From: Mycteria americana | Taxonomy: Eukaryota; Chordata; Aves; Ciconiiformes; Ciconiidae | Direction of reading: 5' to 3' | Length of the DNA: 64,000 bases | NCBI RefSeq assembly: GCF_035582795.1 | Contig: NC_134367.1 | Location: 120,676,062 to 120,740,061 of the forward strand | Shown here: piece by piece, positions 49,160-62,448 of the stretch | Layout of the letters: every line of letters starts with the position of its first letter | Numbering within the stretch: the first letter of the stretch is position 1 | Notes under the pieces: model-generated | What the model was told of the DNA's origin: nothing | What the model saw: only the letters and a program-made list of their open reading frames with translations | Databases searched by the model: none | Translations under genes and position numbers: made by a program

Positions 49160-51743
49160 GACATAATGATGACAAGCTTTGTCAGCAAAGTAATGTTCTT
49201 CCGTTGCTTCTGGATCTTGTTGGGGCTAAATTCTGCCCTAGTCACACCTGTGAGTCTGGGCAGGACTTGAGAATTATTCAGGCTTGAGACTTGTTCTTTC
49301 AGGAGGTACTCAGGGACGTGGTGGGGGCTCTCAGTAATTCTCAGCAAATCATGTTTTGTCTGGTGTGTGATTGGAATAGCTGCACTGTTCTCTTTGTGCA
49401 GAAATGCACACTGAGAACCCTGCGTTGGCTTTACAGTTGCTCTGCAGACTTTTGCAGCTTGCCGGGAAGTATGTGGGAGGATCTTTATGGCAGAGGATCT
49501 GATGGCTTCAGCCTTGGTCTCATCTTTGCTTGCACACGTGGGCAAGGTGATCTTTCCTGTGGTAATTTTAGCTGTCTAAATATTACTTGTACAAGCCAAA
49601 CTAGTTAGAGAGGCTTCACCTCTATGGTGGTTTCCCCCAGAAGGCTGTTCACAGGAGGGAGTAATGCACTTGCTGCATGTGTCTGTCCTTCTCTACTGAT
49701 CACTGGTAGAGTCTAGTTGTTTTGCTAAATCAAGGTGCCCAGCTGTTTGAAAACTGAACACTTTACAGAGTTCTAAGCTCTCACAGAGCTTGTTTTGTGG
49801 ATTTGAGCTCCCCCAGATGGTAGGGCTGTTTGTGTTCCCTGGGCATCACACCAGATGCTTTAGCTGCACTCTGTATAACTCTTGCAAAATGCTTCCTGGG
49901 ACTTGGTCCCTGACAGTGCCAGTGCTTTCCCTTTTTATTGCAGAATCTTAAGATAGCACAGTATTTAAAAATTTACCTCCAAGGTGGCATGCATCAGCGT
50001 GATCATAAACTCATGCAAAGGCAGGATTTATTTTGCTACTGCATGCTGCTGACAGTTCCCTGTAATAGCACTTTTATACATCCTTTGCAATTAGTTCAAG
50101 CCCAAACCCAGAGTGAGTGATGGAGGATAACATCAGTAATTTGATCATTTAGGAAAAAAAAGCCACAAGGCAGAGAGGACTGTCGTTTAGTTAATAAACT
50201 AATTGCAGGGTTAGTTTTTTATTTTTAGTTTCTAAATTCCTATTTGGACAGTTACACAAATGCCTAATTTCAAAAGTGTAAGTATGTCAAAACTTCAGTG
50301 CAACTTAAGTGGGAGCGGCAGCAGTGCCTCAAATTGAGGTCAGATATTTGGATTCTCTGATAAGCATTTGGGTGCCTAAATTTGGATTTCTAAACAAGAG
50401 CAAACTCTCCCTCTGCTTTGAAGCTTTGCTGCCTGTAAAGGTTCATGTTGTGTTGTCAGGTCAGCATCAGTGTGTTTCCTTTATCCGTTATTCATGTCCA
50501 GGCCAACACTTCCTCCTTGTGAGAGTAAAGGACGGTGAGAATGACTGGAAATCCCACAAGTCTCACTGCCTAACATTAAGGCGTAGACGCGGAGTTCTGG
50601 TTCAGGGCCTTTAGCTTTGATTATCATGGGTTATGCTTTTGGGGAGGTTAGTGCAACACTGCTGCAACCTACAATATCTCTCTGTTGGGATGTGGATTTG
50701 GCTCCATATTTATTTTTGTTCCATAATCTGTTAGCTTTAGGCTCTTTGCTGTGTTTCCAGACAAAGCGAACTTGGCTCAAGTTCTCATCAAGTAGTAAGA
50801 AAGAGTGTAGTGACTCTCTGAAGTTCCAAAGAGTGCTTAATTCTTTATTACATTTTCAATTATTTAAGGCAGGGGCTTCTTATTTGTGGGTACACGTTGG
50901 CTACTTGCACCATTGTACCTCAGTCTCAGCTGAGATACTAGCTGCTGTCATAGTATGAATGATCATTTTGAACTTTCCAGTCTGCTGTCTTTGAAATGTA
51001 AGATTTCTATTTGTCATTTGAAGATGGGTTTTTTCATGTAACCAGAATCCATAAAATGGTGCTTAAGACTGGAGAAAGTCTAAAGGGATTTTTACTACAA
51101 AAATGTTGCTTAAAATCAAGGAATTCCTTTCCTGCATGCTGCATTGTTCCCATTCATAGTGGAGGAGGCAGGATTGAATGATCGAATCCTTGCTTGCTTG
51201 TCCTCTCTCTCCCTGAAATGCTTTATTACAGGACTCAATTAAGAGCAAGTTTTTCCCTCAGACTCTGTCTACAAGGTCTTGCCTGCCTTTATGAAATATT
51301 GAATTTACAGGTGCAGGATTTAATACAACAGTATTTTAAAACATTAGATGCTGCTGCAGCAGCTCTGATGAGAAATACACTGAGTGCTGGACTGTGCAGG
51401 TGAAGTGTTAGTTTTAAACTGCAGTATCTGCATCAAGAGGCAAATACAGACTGTGTTTACACATGTTTAAAGGACAAACAGAGGTATCAGTGGGAAGAGC
51501 TAGAGTCTGCTGTGAAGTGCCATTGTGCTGTCATTTCTTTCTTTTTTAATTTGAATTTAGCACAGCTCGGGCCAGATTTTTTGCCTCTGTAGCACCCCTG
51601 AGTTGCAGCAGTTGAGGGAAGACCTGCGCTGAGGTGCTGTAGGCTTTGTGTTACAGTGGGACAAATTATGTACTTTGCCATCATGATCAGTAAGAAGTTA
51701 TTAAAATGGAAGGTGGAAATCAACAAAGTCAATTGCTACTTGG
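49160..51743. other. intergenic, no gene seen
   Basis: No gene or repeat that I can name. A minus-strand open frame runs from the adjacent CR1 fragment up to about 49.5 kb, but the part outside CR1 has no domain and is probably chance. Confidence 0.5.
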
Positions 51744-52206
51744 CTAGTTGTCATGGTTTAGCCCCAGCTGGCAACTAAGCACCACACAGCCAAGAGAATC
51801 AGAAGAGTAAAAGTGAGAACAGTTGTGGGTTGAGATAAAGACAGTTTAATAATTGAAATAAAATAAAATAATAATAAATTGTAATGAAAAGGAAAATAAC
51901 AAAAAGAGAGAGAGAAATAAAACTCAAGAAAGACAAGTAATGCAAGTGAAAAACAATTGCTCACCACCAACTGACCAATGCCCAGCCCATCCCCAAGCAG
52001 TGGCCATGCCCCCGGCCAGCTCCCCCCAGTTTATATACTGAGCATGACGCCATATGGTATGGAATAGCCCTTTGGCCAGTTTGGGTCAGCTGTCCTGGCT
52101 GTGCCCCCTACCAGCTTCTTGTGCACCTCCAGCCTTCTTGTTGGCAGGCCAGTATGAGAAGCTGAAAAGTCCTTGACTGCTTAGCAACAACTAAAACATC
52201 AGCACA

Positions 52207-52981
52207 TGTCTCATCACACTTGGTGGGTTGCGAGATCAGTGAATCTTTTCGATTCCCCGAGGGTTTGTGTACCGACAAAGGTCGATCTCTGCTCGGCAGA
52301 GCTGCGTCGTCGGTAGAGTCACGACAATGACTCAGAGGAACAGTCTGGCCAGCAACTTTATTAACTGGCGAATTCAACAAATGGACAAACTTAACGAACT
52401 GGCGAGCTCAACAAACAAACAGAGGTGATTTGACAGTGGAGCTATCTTCCGGGCATCCCATCACAATTTATCCCAAACTTGCATATATTGGAAGAGTAGA
52501 GGAAGAGAGAAGCGAGAAAAGGGAAAGAGAAGAGAGGAGGAAAGAGAAAGAAAAAGTATCACCACCCTTGGATCCCGCGATGACGATAACAGACATGGCA
52601 ATCCTCCAGTAGTAGACGCGCGCGTGGTTCCCTGGAGGGCGTGTCTTTTATAAGCTAATCCCCGCCTCCAGGTATGCCCCTTCAGGACTTACATGGTTCT
52701 TGTTCTAGAAAGTTCTCAATCTTCTGCACAGGCGCTGGGGGAGGAGGGTGGTTGCGAGGGGTCTCTCGGACGGTTGCAAGCCCCTTCCTCAGATCAACTC
52801 TGTGTGACCTCTGGCCATACATGGTAAGGTCCGGCAGAACCCAGAACTGCACGTCCTCCGCCTCGCTCTCCACGTCCTGCTTGTGCTCTCCCTCACCCCG
52901 TGCGCAACCACCTGCCGTCGCCATGCAAATAGCTTCTCAAGTCACCACAATGTTTGAGACATTAACTCTTTCAGTCTCTCA
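52207..52981 (-). mobile_element. nested young LTR of a different retroviral family
   Basis: This block of about 775 bp interrupts the outer LTR. On the minus strand it starts TGAGAGACTG and ends GATGAGACA. It has TATAAAAG (about 52649-52656) and AATAAA (about 52359-52364) in the correct order and spacing for a U3-R-U5 layout, and an octamer ATTTGCAT at 52923-52930. Flanks are CAGCACA (52200-52206) and CAGCGCG (52982-52988), which differ only where CpG could have decayed. The block is CpG-rich, suggesting recent insertion. The ends are uncertain by about 20 bp, because an inner TGTCTCA...TGAGACA pair (52207-52213 and 52955-52961) is also possible. Confidence 0.8.
52505..52560. repeat. polypurine tract within the nested LTR
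   Basis: A stretch of more than 50 bases that is almost wholly A and G (GAGAGAAGCGAGAAAAGGG and similar) lies downstream of the TATA box in the nested LTR. On the transcribed strand it is a polypyrimidine leader. Confidence 0.7.
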
Positions 52982-55900
52982 CAGCGCGTTATCAACATTA
53001 GTCTCGTCCTAAATCCAAAACACAGCACCAGACCAGCTACTAGAAAGAAAACTAACTCTATCCCAGCCAAAACCAGGACACTAGTTGATTTCTATTCAGC
53101 TAGTCGCTTTTGCTTTTAAAAAATCATGAATATCCACTATGTCTTGTCTGCTGTAACCTGGCACATTTGTGACTTCACTAAAATCCTCCATGTAAATCAG
53201 CAAGGCCCTGGAGAGGGAACTTCACCTTCCTGTCCCAAAGCCAGGCCAACCATGTCCAAACCACATCTCTGCAATGACAGAAACTAATCAGCCTGCCTGG
53301 GCAAACCTATCCTGGTGCTCAGCTGTCTGTATCATTATGAAGTGCAGTCCTAATATCTAGCCTAAGTCATGATTTCTTCAGTTAGTCATTTACTTCTCAT
53401 CCTACCCACCATGGACGTGCAGCTACTTAACTGCTTCTTTCTGCAGCTACCTCTTCATTTCTGTATTGCATGTTCCCTGATCTTCTCTTCTGTAAGTAAA
53501 GCAAATCTAACTGAATGGATCTATGTCTGTTTATGCTAGACGTTTATCACAGTAGGTCTCCCCTGATTTCCTTGAGAGGAAATTTAACAGTCAGAGAGGG
53601 GAAAAGATTTAGGAGATGAATGCACTAGAAGAGTTTTGGTGTACATTGTAAATTGCCCACTGTGGTACCAGACAGCCCTCATTGATCGCACCTAAAGAAT
53701 GTGTTCTTTCCTTGAACATTAAACATGGCAACCCACTGTACTAGGACTCAGGATTGATACTGCTGCCCTTCAAGGATAATTAGGAATTTACCAGCCCAGA
53801 TTAACAGATGCCTTGAGAGACACGAGTATGATTAACTTTGTAAATACATATTATGAAATCATGGGCAGTGTTCTAACTGTAATGTATTTTCCCTGAAGAA
53901 AAATATACCTGAGTAAAGAATCAGAAAGAACTTGATGCCAAATGCAGAATGGAAGGAAATTCCTATAAGGATAGCATCTATCCAAATTTTTTTCTGAGTG
54001 GTCTTTTCCTTTGAAGAGTTAGATGAGGAGTTATTTATTTTCATTTTATTATCCCCTAATCTCCAAACTCTGTATCACTTTCCCAAAACACACTAGAATG
54101 TATCATATGCCTACATAACATTGCCTAGGAGTCTTGTTACTGCTTTATAGTCACTGCAGGTGAATTGGTTTATAAAAGGGCAAGCAGCTACTTGAGACAG
54201 GGGGAGTATAAGTCAGTATTTGCTCCTGTGCCCAAAGTGGATTTCTGAGTGTGTTATAGTATAAAGGACATGAGTTTTCTACAAAGCTGTAAGACCAAAG
54301 AACCCTGGAGGCGAATTCAAGCAGTCCTCATAAAGATTGTTTATTATAAAAGTCTCAGTTACCAGATGTGGAGGGCCTTTAACATCAGATCTGGGTTAGC
54401 TGCCTGAGTTTGCAAATTAATCTTAAAGCTGTCAGTACCTCCAGCTTGACATTCAGCCTTGCCTCAAGGAATCCTTGTTTAAGACTGACTGAAAAATATT
54501 GCTAGACAGTCCCTTCTTGGCAGTCTGTCCTGGCAGAAGGCGACACGTTGAGATTATTCCTGAGTCCTGCTGACCCTTGCTTGCAGGAACGTCTGTTGAC
54601 AGCAGACGTGGCATAGAAGAGCTTACAGATTGCCCCAGCTTGCATGGGCGACTGGACCTAGGATCTGGCAGCTGCAGATTAGAGGTACACAAAGCTGCCT
54701 TAAAGCTGCCTCACGCCGAGGGTGCGTTCTGCAGGGAGGGAGAATTTCAGCCTCAGAGCCTGGACTGACAGCGCTTTATTCCAGCCATTATGTCCCAAAA
54801 TGTCATCCAGGTGAAGGGTGGAGTCAATCAACTGAATAATTTATCCTTCTGTTATTTCCATTCTGTTCTCAATGTTTCTGTACTCTGCAAGAGTGAACTT
54901 CTGCTGGACAAATATTTTAGAGCAGCTTTTTGCTGTATGCCTTTCAAAGCAGAGAGAAGAAGTGCCAAGTTGAACTAAACTTCAGAACGTCACATTATTT
55001 GGGGGAGAAAGCTCATCGACTAGAGTTTCCAGTGCAATGGGTAGAAGGCTGTAATTCCTTGGGGCTGGCTTATTTTTGCTAAGAGTAGACAACTACTGTA
55101 GCCATATTTTTAGTCCTGTGTGTGATCAGGGTCCTGACAGCACTAGGCACTCTGCTGAAGTGGATTAAAGATGTGGTTTATTTTTTTCGGGTAAGGAAGA
55201 TCTTTAACCTTGCACATGAAACAAGCCATATAACTTCACTAGGCACTTCTGCAGTGAGCTTTATGACTCCTAATGGAATGAGAGCTTGTTTCTTGTCCAG
55301 TTTTGATTTGACTGGGTTCAGCATGTGCTTAAGAGCTTTGCTGAGTCTAGGCTGAGAAATACTTTTAATGTAGGAATGCTGCAGAAAGGATAATGACCAC
55401 AAGAGTCTGGGTAGCAGCAAAGGCTTCAGCCTGCTCCCTTGGATCCTCAACTTGTCTTGCTTTGATATTAGTAGGATGTCAAGATATAGACTTTAGTTCA
55501 AGTAGAATTTTTCATCAAACAGATTTTACTTGGTTTTTGCCCCTCACCCCCAGCCCTTTTTGCCTATGTGCAAGCGCCTTTCTAGTCCAGGACACTTCAG
55601 AGAAATTGTAATTTAAAAATCCTTTGCCAGCTACACCTGAATTTTCAGTCAGAATTTTCATCAAATTTAAGTGCTATTCAGTTTGTAAGTGTTGGCTGAT
55701 ATTTAGGCTTTCGGGCTGATTAATTTCACATACTGCTTTCTGGAAACTGCAATACTCCATTGCACAGGCAAAGCACATGGAAAACGGCAAGTGATCCAGC
55801 TGCTTTGGGGCTCCCAAGTAGAGATGCATTAAAAAGAGCTGGTTTTCAGAGTGCCTCCACCTTCTGAAATGGAAGTTATTCTCGGGTTTTACCAAGGCAC

Positions 55901-56150
55901 TGAGGCCTTTAAAATCACTGCTGACTTTAGAAAAATCATTGATCACAAATGCAGTTCCACGTTGACCTCCCAGTATTATTCATCTTAATTATAGCAATGG
56001 GTTATAATCAAGTAGTGCTGGAATAAAGGGACTAATATGCCATGCAGATGCAGCTCAATACTTGCTTGCAGAAGATACCTGAGACAGCACAAGTACATGG
56101 TGCTTAGCATTGGCACAGTTGGCAGTGCTGTACATGGTATGCCTTTACGT

Positions 56151-56175
56151 TAATGTATGCTGGAGGCATACATTA
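56151..56175. repeat. 10-bp perfect hairpin
   Basis: TAATGTATGC and GCATACATTA are exact reverse complements separated by TGGAG. It is short and may be chance. Confidence 0.6.
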
Positions 56176-56544
56176 CCTGACATTCCTTACCTGGCATCAA
56201 TCTTTGTGCTTTTGCAGTAATCCCTGATGCACACCACCAAGCCAAAGTAGGAGCAACTGTTCGTTCTAAGGTAAAATTCCAATCCTGCTGAGAGCAAGAG
56301 AAGTTTGGTTGGTGGGAGCCAGATTTTTGGCTGGTTTCTTTCAACTATTATCTACAGCATGCTTCACAGTTTGTTTTTTGAGTATATCCCTGAGCTTCCT
56401 CAGTAAGAGGTTGTAATTTATACAGCTGGAGCCTGAATGAGCTCCAGGTCACCAGCTATGGTTACTATTTCTGTCTATTCTGCATCACTTCAGCCACTAA
56501 TAGTCAATGTAAACAACGGATCCAAAGGGTGTTCACTCTTCTTG

Positions 56545-56625
56545 TGGCAATGTAGTTTAGTGGTTAGTGTGCAGGACAAGAAGCATACTGTCTTCCACCC
56601 ACAGGATTAAATTTGTGTTGTTTTG
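56545..56625 (+). repeat. possible tRNA-derived SINE relic (MIR-like)
   Basis: GTAGTTTAGTGGTTAGTGTG resembles a tRNA A-box region and the opening of MIR elements. A weak echo of MIR text follows (ACTGTCTTCCACCC, GGATTAAA). The B box is not convincing and no cloverleaf can be drawn, so it is not a tRNA gene. Confidence 0.3.
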
Positions 56626-58479
56626 TGATTAGCATTTTGTGGGGTGAAGAGGGGATGAGATTGCATCTATAAGAAGTTGGAAACTTAATCCTGAAACATA
56701 AGCGCATACATAGTCTAGGTGGCTCTTCAACTCAGTCCAATAAAACAGAGTTTATCTCCTGTCTGATACTTTTAGCAGAAACTATTAAAAAATATTGTTT
56801 TAGACAACCCTGTGACTCTTCACTTGTACCACTCTAGGAACTGGGTATAGATGTAGGCTTGTTGATTTGTGCAGCTGAATATTTCATTGCCAGAGCTCAA
56901 AGGCTCTTACAGAATGCTCCGGCCAGTATCAAAACTGGATTCCTCCACTAGAAATTCAGAGTAACTTCGCTGACTTAAAAAATCTGCTGCTGCATTTGGC
57001 CTGAGGGGTTTTCAGGTCAAGCTACATTATTTTTCTCAGCTGTTTTTCTTAAGTTGGGCATTTCATAATTGTTGGGCTCATCCCACAATGATCTTGGCCC
57101 TCTTCTAAAGGGCAGATATAATTTGGGTCCCTCTGCAGTGACAACTGTGTAAAGATGAATTCCATATTCTTATCAGGAGCTTAGTTACTTTGTTGGCCAA
57201 TGCATTTAGAAAGCTGCTGTCAGTCCAGCTGATTCATTTCAACGGGACATCTTGAATTTTTCCAGTGCTCCTCTTATTTATTTATTTTATTCCTGCATGT
57301 TGAGTAGTGTCTCAGCATAGAGAGTGACCTCCAGAATAGCTATTTCTTCTGCCTTTTTCTAATCCCAATCGTATTCCAGTGTGAATACTGATTGCAAAGA
57401 CATTGTTTGGCTTGGTTGCAACCTCCCTATTTGATTGCTCCCTCTGCTTGCTGGGTCTGCCAGAGACCTACTGTTTCTCTAGACATCTCCCTCCTGATAT
57501 ACGTAAGGCATTTTGTATTATTTCTTCTGGCAATTTATTCTCCTGAATTTTTTTGTTTAATATACCTTTTTCATTTTTCCTGTCATTTCTGTTCCATTGT
57601 ATTAAAGACACGTGAACTGGATTTACGGTGCCTGAAATACTGTTTTGGCCCTAAAACTCACCCCCTGCCATACCACTGGCAATTATTGCAACTTTTCTGT
57701 ATCTTTACTTTAAAGATCCCATTGAACTCAGGCAGGCATGTGTGGTGTTTTTCTAGCAGGAGGATATTTATTTAATCCCTGTATAGAGAAGCAGAGAGTG
57801 AAATCCTAGATCCATTCAAATCCATGGGGCTTTCCCTGGGCTCCAGTTGAGACATGCCTTAATGGTCAGGTTTGTGGTCTGTAGTCGACCTTCCAGTGAG
57901 GGGAGATGGAAAGCACAAAGCAGGATTTTTACTCCCATATTCTGGGATGAGAGGCTGAACCAAGGGACAGCTTGCTCCAGCAAGAGGTGGAGGACTTGGA
58001 GGACCAAGTTTTCTTCCTGGTTCTTGCACTGGCCTCCTGGAAGATACTTATTTATGTTTTAGCATTTGCCTGGCTGTAAAATAATAAAGTTCCTCAGCAG
58101 CACAGTAGTATTTGGATGTGTAGTTTTGCTGGTGTATTGCAAATATCTTGGAGGGTCTGGAGATGCATGTCTATCTGGGACTTGCTAAGCCCATAAAGCA
58201 ACAGATAAACTTAAGCTGCAGGTTTATTCAAGTGCTTAAGTGTGTTGCCTGCATGGGGCCTTAATTTATTCCCTGTGAAGTGTGGTGATGTGTCCCAATG
58301 GAAGTCATCTGGTTTGGTGACAAGCCTGGCTTATTCTCCCAGCAGAGAAGTTTGCTGAAATAAGGTGGGTTAAAATGTTTTCCCCCTATTCCCGTGCCCA
58401 GCTGAAGAGCAGTTTAAACAGCGACAACTGTCAAGAGTGCTTATTCAGAGAAGCAATGTTGGAAGCTGAAGATAAGAGC

Positions 58480-58720
58480 ATTTATCTTCATGTCAAAACT
58501 ACTCAATGTCTTTCATGGACTCCCAACACGCTTTAACAAGGAGCTTAGGCTGGAGACGCTGGAATGCAAGGAGTCCAGGGGGTGGTGTTTATCCCGGCGA
58601 AACATGACATACATCAAATCAATTACACGGTGCAAGTGTATTTCCCCCTGTCACCAGCCAGCATTGCAAGCTCGAAGAAAATATGTTCTCCTAGGCACTA
58701 GAGGGGCCTCCTCCCTTTAG
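58480..58720. promoter_or_regulatory. possible conserved non-coding element
   Basis: A non-repetitive stretch with retained CpGs (GAGACGCTGG, ATCCCGGCGAAAC, ACACGGTGC) and ATCAAATCAATTA words lies in CpG-poor surroundings. Composition is the only support. Confidence 0.2.
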
Positions 58721-61700
58721 ATGCTGATTTAATGTGAAATGTATATTAAAGAGGAGAGAGAAAGAGGGGGAGAGGGGAAGTCTCGTATGCTCTGCAGCAG
58801 ATTGCCACATTGATCTTGTCATTTAGGCAAACACAGTTGGACCTGAGGCTATGAGTCTGTGGGATGTGCTGTATTTCTGTCATGAATTGTCAACCTCAGA
58901 GAAGCACAGGAGGAAGAGAGGCACCATAACAGAGTAGAAAATGCAGTAATAAAGGGACGAGCAAGCCATTTAAGAGCAAATCAAAGCACTTGCCATTTTG
59001 GATTGTGCTCGCCTTCGACAGCTAGAAATGTGCTCTGCCCTTCCCTCCTCCCCAGTGAAGCGGTGATGGGAAGAGGCAAGACATAAGAGAAGGACTGGTG
59101 TTTCTATTGGGGCCGTTCCTATCCGTGCTTCTTGGTGGGAGTTAAGCTGTTCTGCATGGCTAATGGTACCCGCGGGTCCCGAAGTAGCCCTCAGCCTGCC
59201 CTGTGCCTGCCCTTGTACCACTCATGCTATGGCTTGCCAAGCCCTCCCTGGTGCCATGTCTGAGCCAGCTCCTCCGTGAGGATTTCTCCTCTAAGTTTGC
59301 ACCCTGAAATTACAACCTGTGTTACACATTGCTGACAGCCAATTTAGGAGCTGACGGGAGCACACTTGGGTTCTGCAGGGACCTAATCCAGGATCAGAAA
59401 CTTTCCTGGAATAGTCCTCTCCATCAGGAATGTGGCTTAAAAACCTGTTTTTGTTTAAATGACTGCTGTGGGAGGCATTGCGCTGCTGGTGGGGGTCACA
59501 GTGAGATAGTTGGAGTGGCTTCCACCAGAAGGTTCAATCAAACAGATACGATGGCAAACTCATCCAAATTAATAGCAGGCCTTTGGGCATCCCTCCACCT
59601 GGATGCTTGTACCATGCTGTCTGGAATGATGTGCGCCTTGGGGTACTAGTGTTTCTCCCAAGCAGAGCAAAGACACTAGAGAGCGCCATGTATTTGCAGA
59701 TTTTGACTTGGGAAGCGCAGTCTGAGGATGCGAATGCTCCCGGAGGGGAGGACAAGGGAGGTAACTGTTCTCAGGAGCCAGCCTGGGCTTGCTGCTGTGC
59801 GCTGTACAGGAGGACTTGTCTATGGAGAGGTGGTTTCCCTCTTGATATATGTAGCTGTGGATGCAACATAGCTTTGTATTTCCTCCAGTGAGCTCTGTGT
59901 CTTTGGGGAAGAAAAGGCAGTTTTGCTGTCAGGAGGCAATCCTGTTAGTCTCATTGCTAGTAGAGGAGATGCATTTGAACCAGCAGATCTTCCCAGCCGC
60001 CTGTGCAAGCCTTCTGACACATCGTCTTGAGCGTAGCAACGGAGAGAGGGTACCAGGAGGGACCTGTCCAGCAATCTCCCATCCTAAGGAAATTCTCAGA
60101 GCAGTCTAGGGTGAAACATCTCAGGAGGTGCCCTTGAGGCAGCTTTGCAGGAGGATTGCCATCGCTTTTGAGCTCACGCTCTCTAGTCCTTGTAAAGAAA
60201 ACATTTAATTTTCAAGTACTTCAATACCTAAACAATGTTTAATATTTTAGTATATTTGAATGGCTAAGTAATTTCTTTAAGAGCAGGCTGGAGTCGGATT
60301 GTTGTGCTGTCTTTTATTCCCACTCCCCCAAATGGCATAGGCTCCCCGTGGGCTCTACCCTCCTCTTCCTTGTGGGAGGGTGGGAAGCTCAAGCCCATTC
60401 CAGCAGTGCTGGAGAATAACCATCCTTGCTGTTACACCACACACTGTCCTGTATCTTCTCCCATCACCCAAGGCCTTCTGAAGCTTCTCTCTACCCTAAA
60501 TTGGTCGGGAAGCAGCCTACATGGCATCATGCTCCTCTTAATCACCGATCATGCAATGGCGATGACTAAACTTTCATTACAATGAGCTGGCTTTTTTTTT
60601 TCTCCAGTGAAATGTTTCCTGCAGAAAAAATGAGGCTTCACCAAAACCTGACTTACCTTTCAGAAGGTGTCCATCTCCATGTATTCAGAAGTACTTTTTC
60701 AAAGGAAAGCTTTGGAGGTTTTTTAAGGGAGGTGATATGTAGGTATTTCGGAATTTTAAGTTTGCTATTTTTCTCCTTTTCTTGTGCTACTAAGTCTAAA
60801 AGGCTAAATAAAGTCTTGCAGTTATTTTTCCTATCTCATATTTTTTATTGTTTTGTGGATGTTATTATTATCTTGCCATTTCTGAAAACATTTCACATTG
60901 GGAAAGCTCCAAAATAGTAAAAGAGAAAGAAAATGGTAGAAAAGGAAATGGTAGAAAAGATGGAGGAATATAAATAAAAGGTGGAGGAAATAAATAAAAA
61001 GGAGGAAACATTTTTATTGCAGTTGCCAGCGGGAGGAAAAAGAAGAATAAATTTTTTTTCTCATAAAAATTCTTAATGATGTAGATGTTTAGAAGTTTAA
61101 TTGAAAAAAAAATCATATTTGGGCACATCTGAATGGATACAATTTTTCCTGCCCTGTTTTGACCATCCTCAGTTCTCCTTGGCATTACTGCTAGTCCCCT
61201 CTGCCCCTTAGGCTGTGTCAGTGGCATCTGGAAATAGCAGATAAGAAGGAGCTTTGGGGCAGTGCAGCTTGGGAGCAGCGGCCACAGGCTGGAGGGCAGG
61301 AGGCATCTGTGTACTTTGGGGGAACTATATGGACACGAGGAGCTGCTGTGCGCTCTGACAAGCTCCTTTCCAGGGGGAAGCCATCAAAGGGGGAGCCTGT
61401 GCCTATGTGCTTTGAGAACTGCTTCTCTCCTCTCCATGCAAGAGGGAAGTCACCCATCCAGCACAGATCCAGGCTGGTATTTACCAGGAAGATGGTATGC
61501 CTGGCAGCAGGCAGAGGATTACTGGCTGCAGAAATAACTTCCCAGGAAGTCCCTGTCAAGATTTTATCTTTTCGTTTGGAGAATGTTGGGTCTATGTAAA
61601 TCCCTGAGCACAGGGAAGAAAACAACCCTGAGCACAGGGCTCTTGAAATGAAGAAAAATGAGCCGTAAGTTAGAAAAATAGGGCAAAGCACTTGGGCCCA

Positions 61701-62318
61701 GAAATATGTTAGAGTTCGGTGCAGATGTTGGAAGTAGCTTCGAAGATTCCTTCCCATTCCTTAGTGCAGTGGTTGAGACACTGGTGGGAAGCATGAAGTG
61801 CCTCACCGAAGGCTCAGTACCGTGTTAAGTGCCCTGTGTTACCTGTGCAATATCAGCAAATAATTATACAGAAACACCCTCAGACTTCACACTCGGCACC
61901 TGGTGAACAGTTTGCTGGATGCCCCTTTGCACTTAACATGTAACAGATAAGAGTGCAGATATGAATTGCACTTACACGTAGCAGATATGAATTCTGTTAG
62001 TCTGATCTCTTACACTGTCCATCCATTCTTTACCCTAAAAAGCTTTGGTAAGTGATGACCAGTCTTGATCAAATTTGGCCAAGGGGAAAAGTCTGAAAAA
62101 TATTTGTTCCTGAAAATCACTGCCAGAGTAGGAGAGGCCAGTAGGAGCGTGGTCCCTAAGGAAGGGCAGCCCCATGTCTGGTCTGAGAAGGAGGTAGTTT
62201 CCGGGACCCTGCAGCTTCTAGCTTCTTTACCCAAGGAGCAGTAGTAGGAATAAAGATAATAGGAAGGAGCTGGAAGGTTTTGTGATGGGAATATTGCCAA
62301 ACTGCAAATATTCAGTTG

Positions 62319-62333
62319 TATATATATATATAT
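62319..62333. repeat. TA dinucleotide microsatellite
   Basis: Seven TA units lie directly beside the snap-back repeat that begins at 62340. Confidence 0.85.
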
Positions 62334-62339
62334 GGTTTA

Positions 62340-62448
62340 TATCCTAAATGCCTTACTCCTTCAGCCAATGTGGAGATTTATATCCTATATGCCTTACTCC
62401 TTCAGCCATTACATTTGTATTGGCTAAAGGAGTAAGGCATATAGGATA
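62340..62448. repeat. three-copy repeat, two direct and one inverted (snap-back structure)
   Basis: A 28-bp unit (TATCCTATATGCCTTACTCC followed by TTCAGCCA) occurs at 62340-62367 and 62381-62408. Its reverse complement is at 62421-62448. The second copy and the inverted copy differ by one base and are separated by 12 bases, so they can fold into a 28-bp hairpin. The first copy differs from the second by one base. The similarity of the first and inverted copies extends a few bases further on both sides. Confidence 0.9.

Larger units (their letters stand above)
51749..53080 (-). mobile_element. second ERVL-like solo LTR, split by a nested LTR
   Basis: On the minus strand the element starts TGTCCTGGTTTTGGCTGGGA at 53080 and ends at 51749 with CTAAACCATGACA. 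It is bounded by the exact 5-bp repeat CTAGT at 51744-51748 and 53081-53085. Outside the inserted block its two halves match the solo LTR at 48050-48613 (TTTTGGATTT, GTTGAT, GATGTTTTAGTT, CAGCTGGGGC-like end). Removing the insert leaves about 560 bp, as expected. It carries no viral genes. Confidence 0.88.

Noticed and set aside
48838-49545. A 235-codon minus-strand frame containing reverse transcriptase sequence
   Set aside because: The RT part is a CR1 fragment. The upstream part is not CR1-like and looks like chance read-through, so the frame is not a gene.
56545-56625. A tRNA gene, because of an A-box-like TAGTGGTTAG word
   Set aside because: No B box of the right form, no acceptor stem and no cloverleaf. 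At most a SINE relic.
61218-61757. A 179-codon minus-strand frame
   Set aside because: No recognisable domain, no splice signals and plausible by chance. Overlapping plus-strand frames are about as open.
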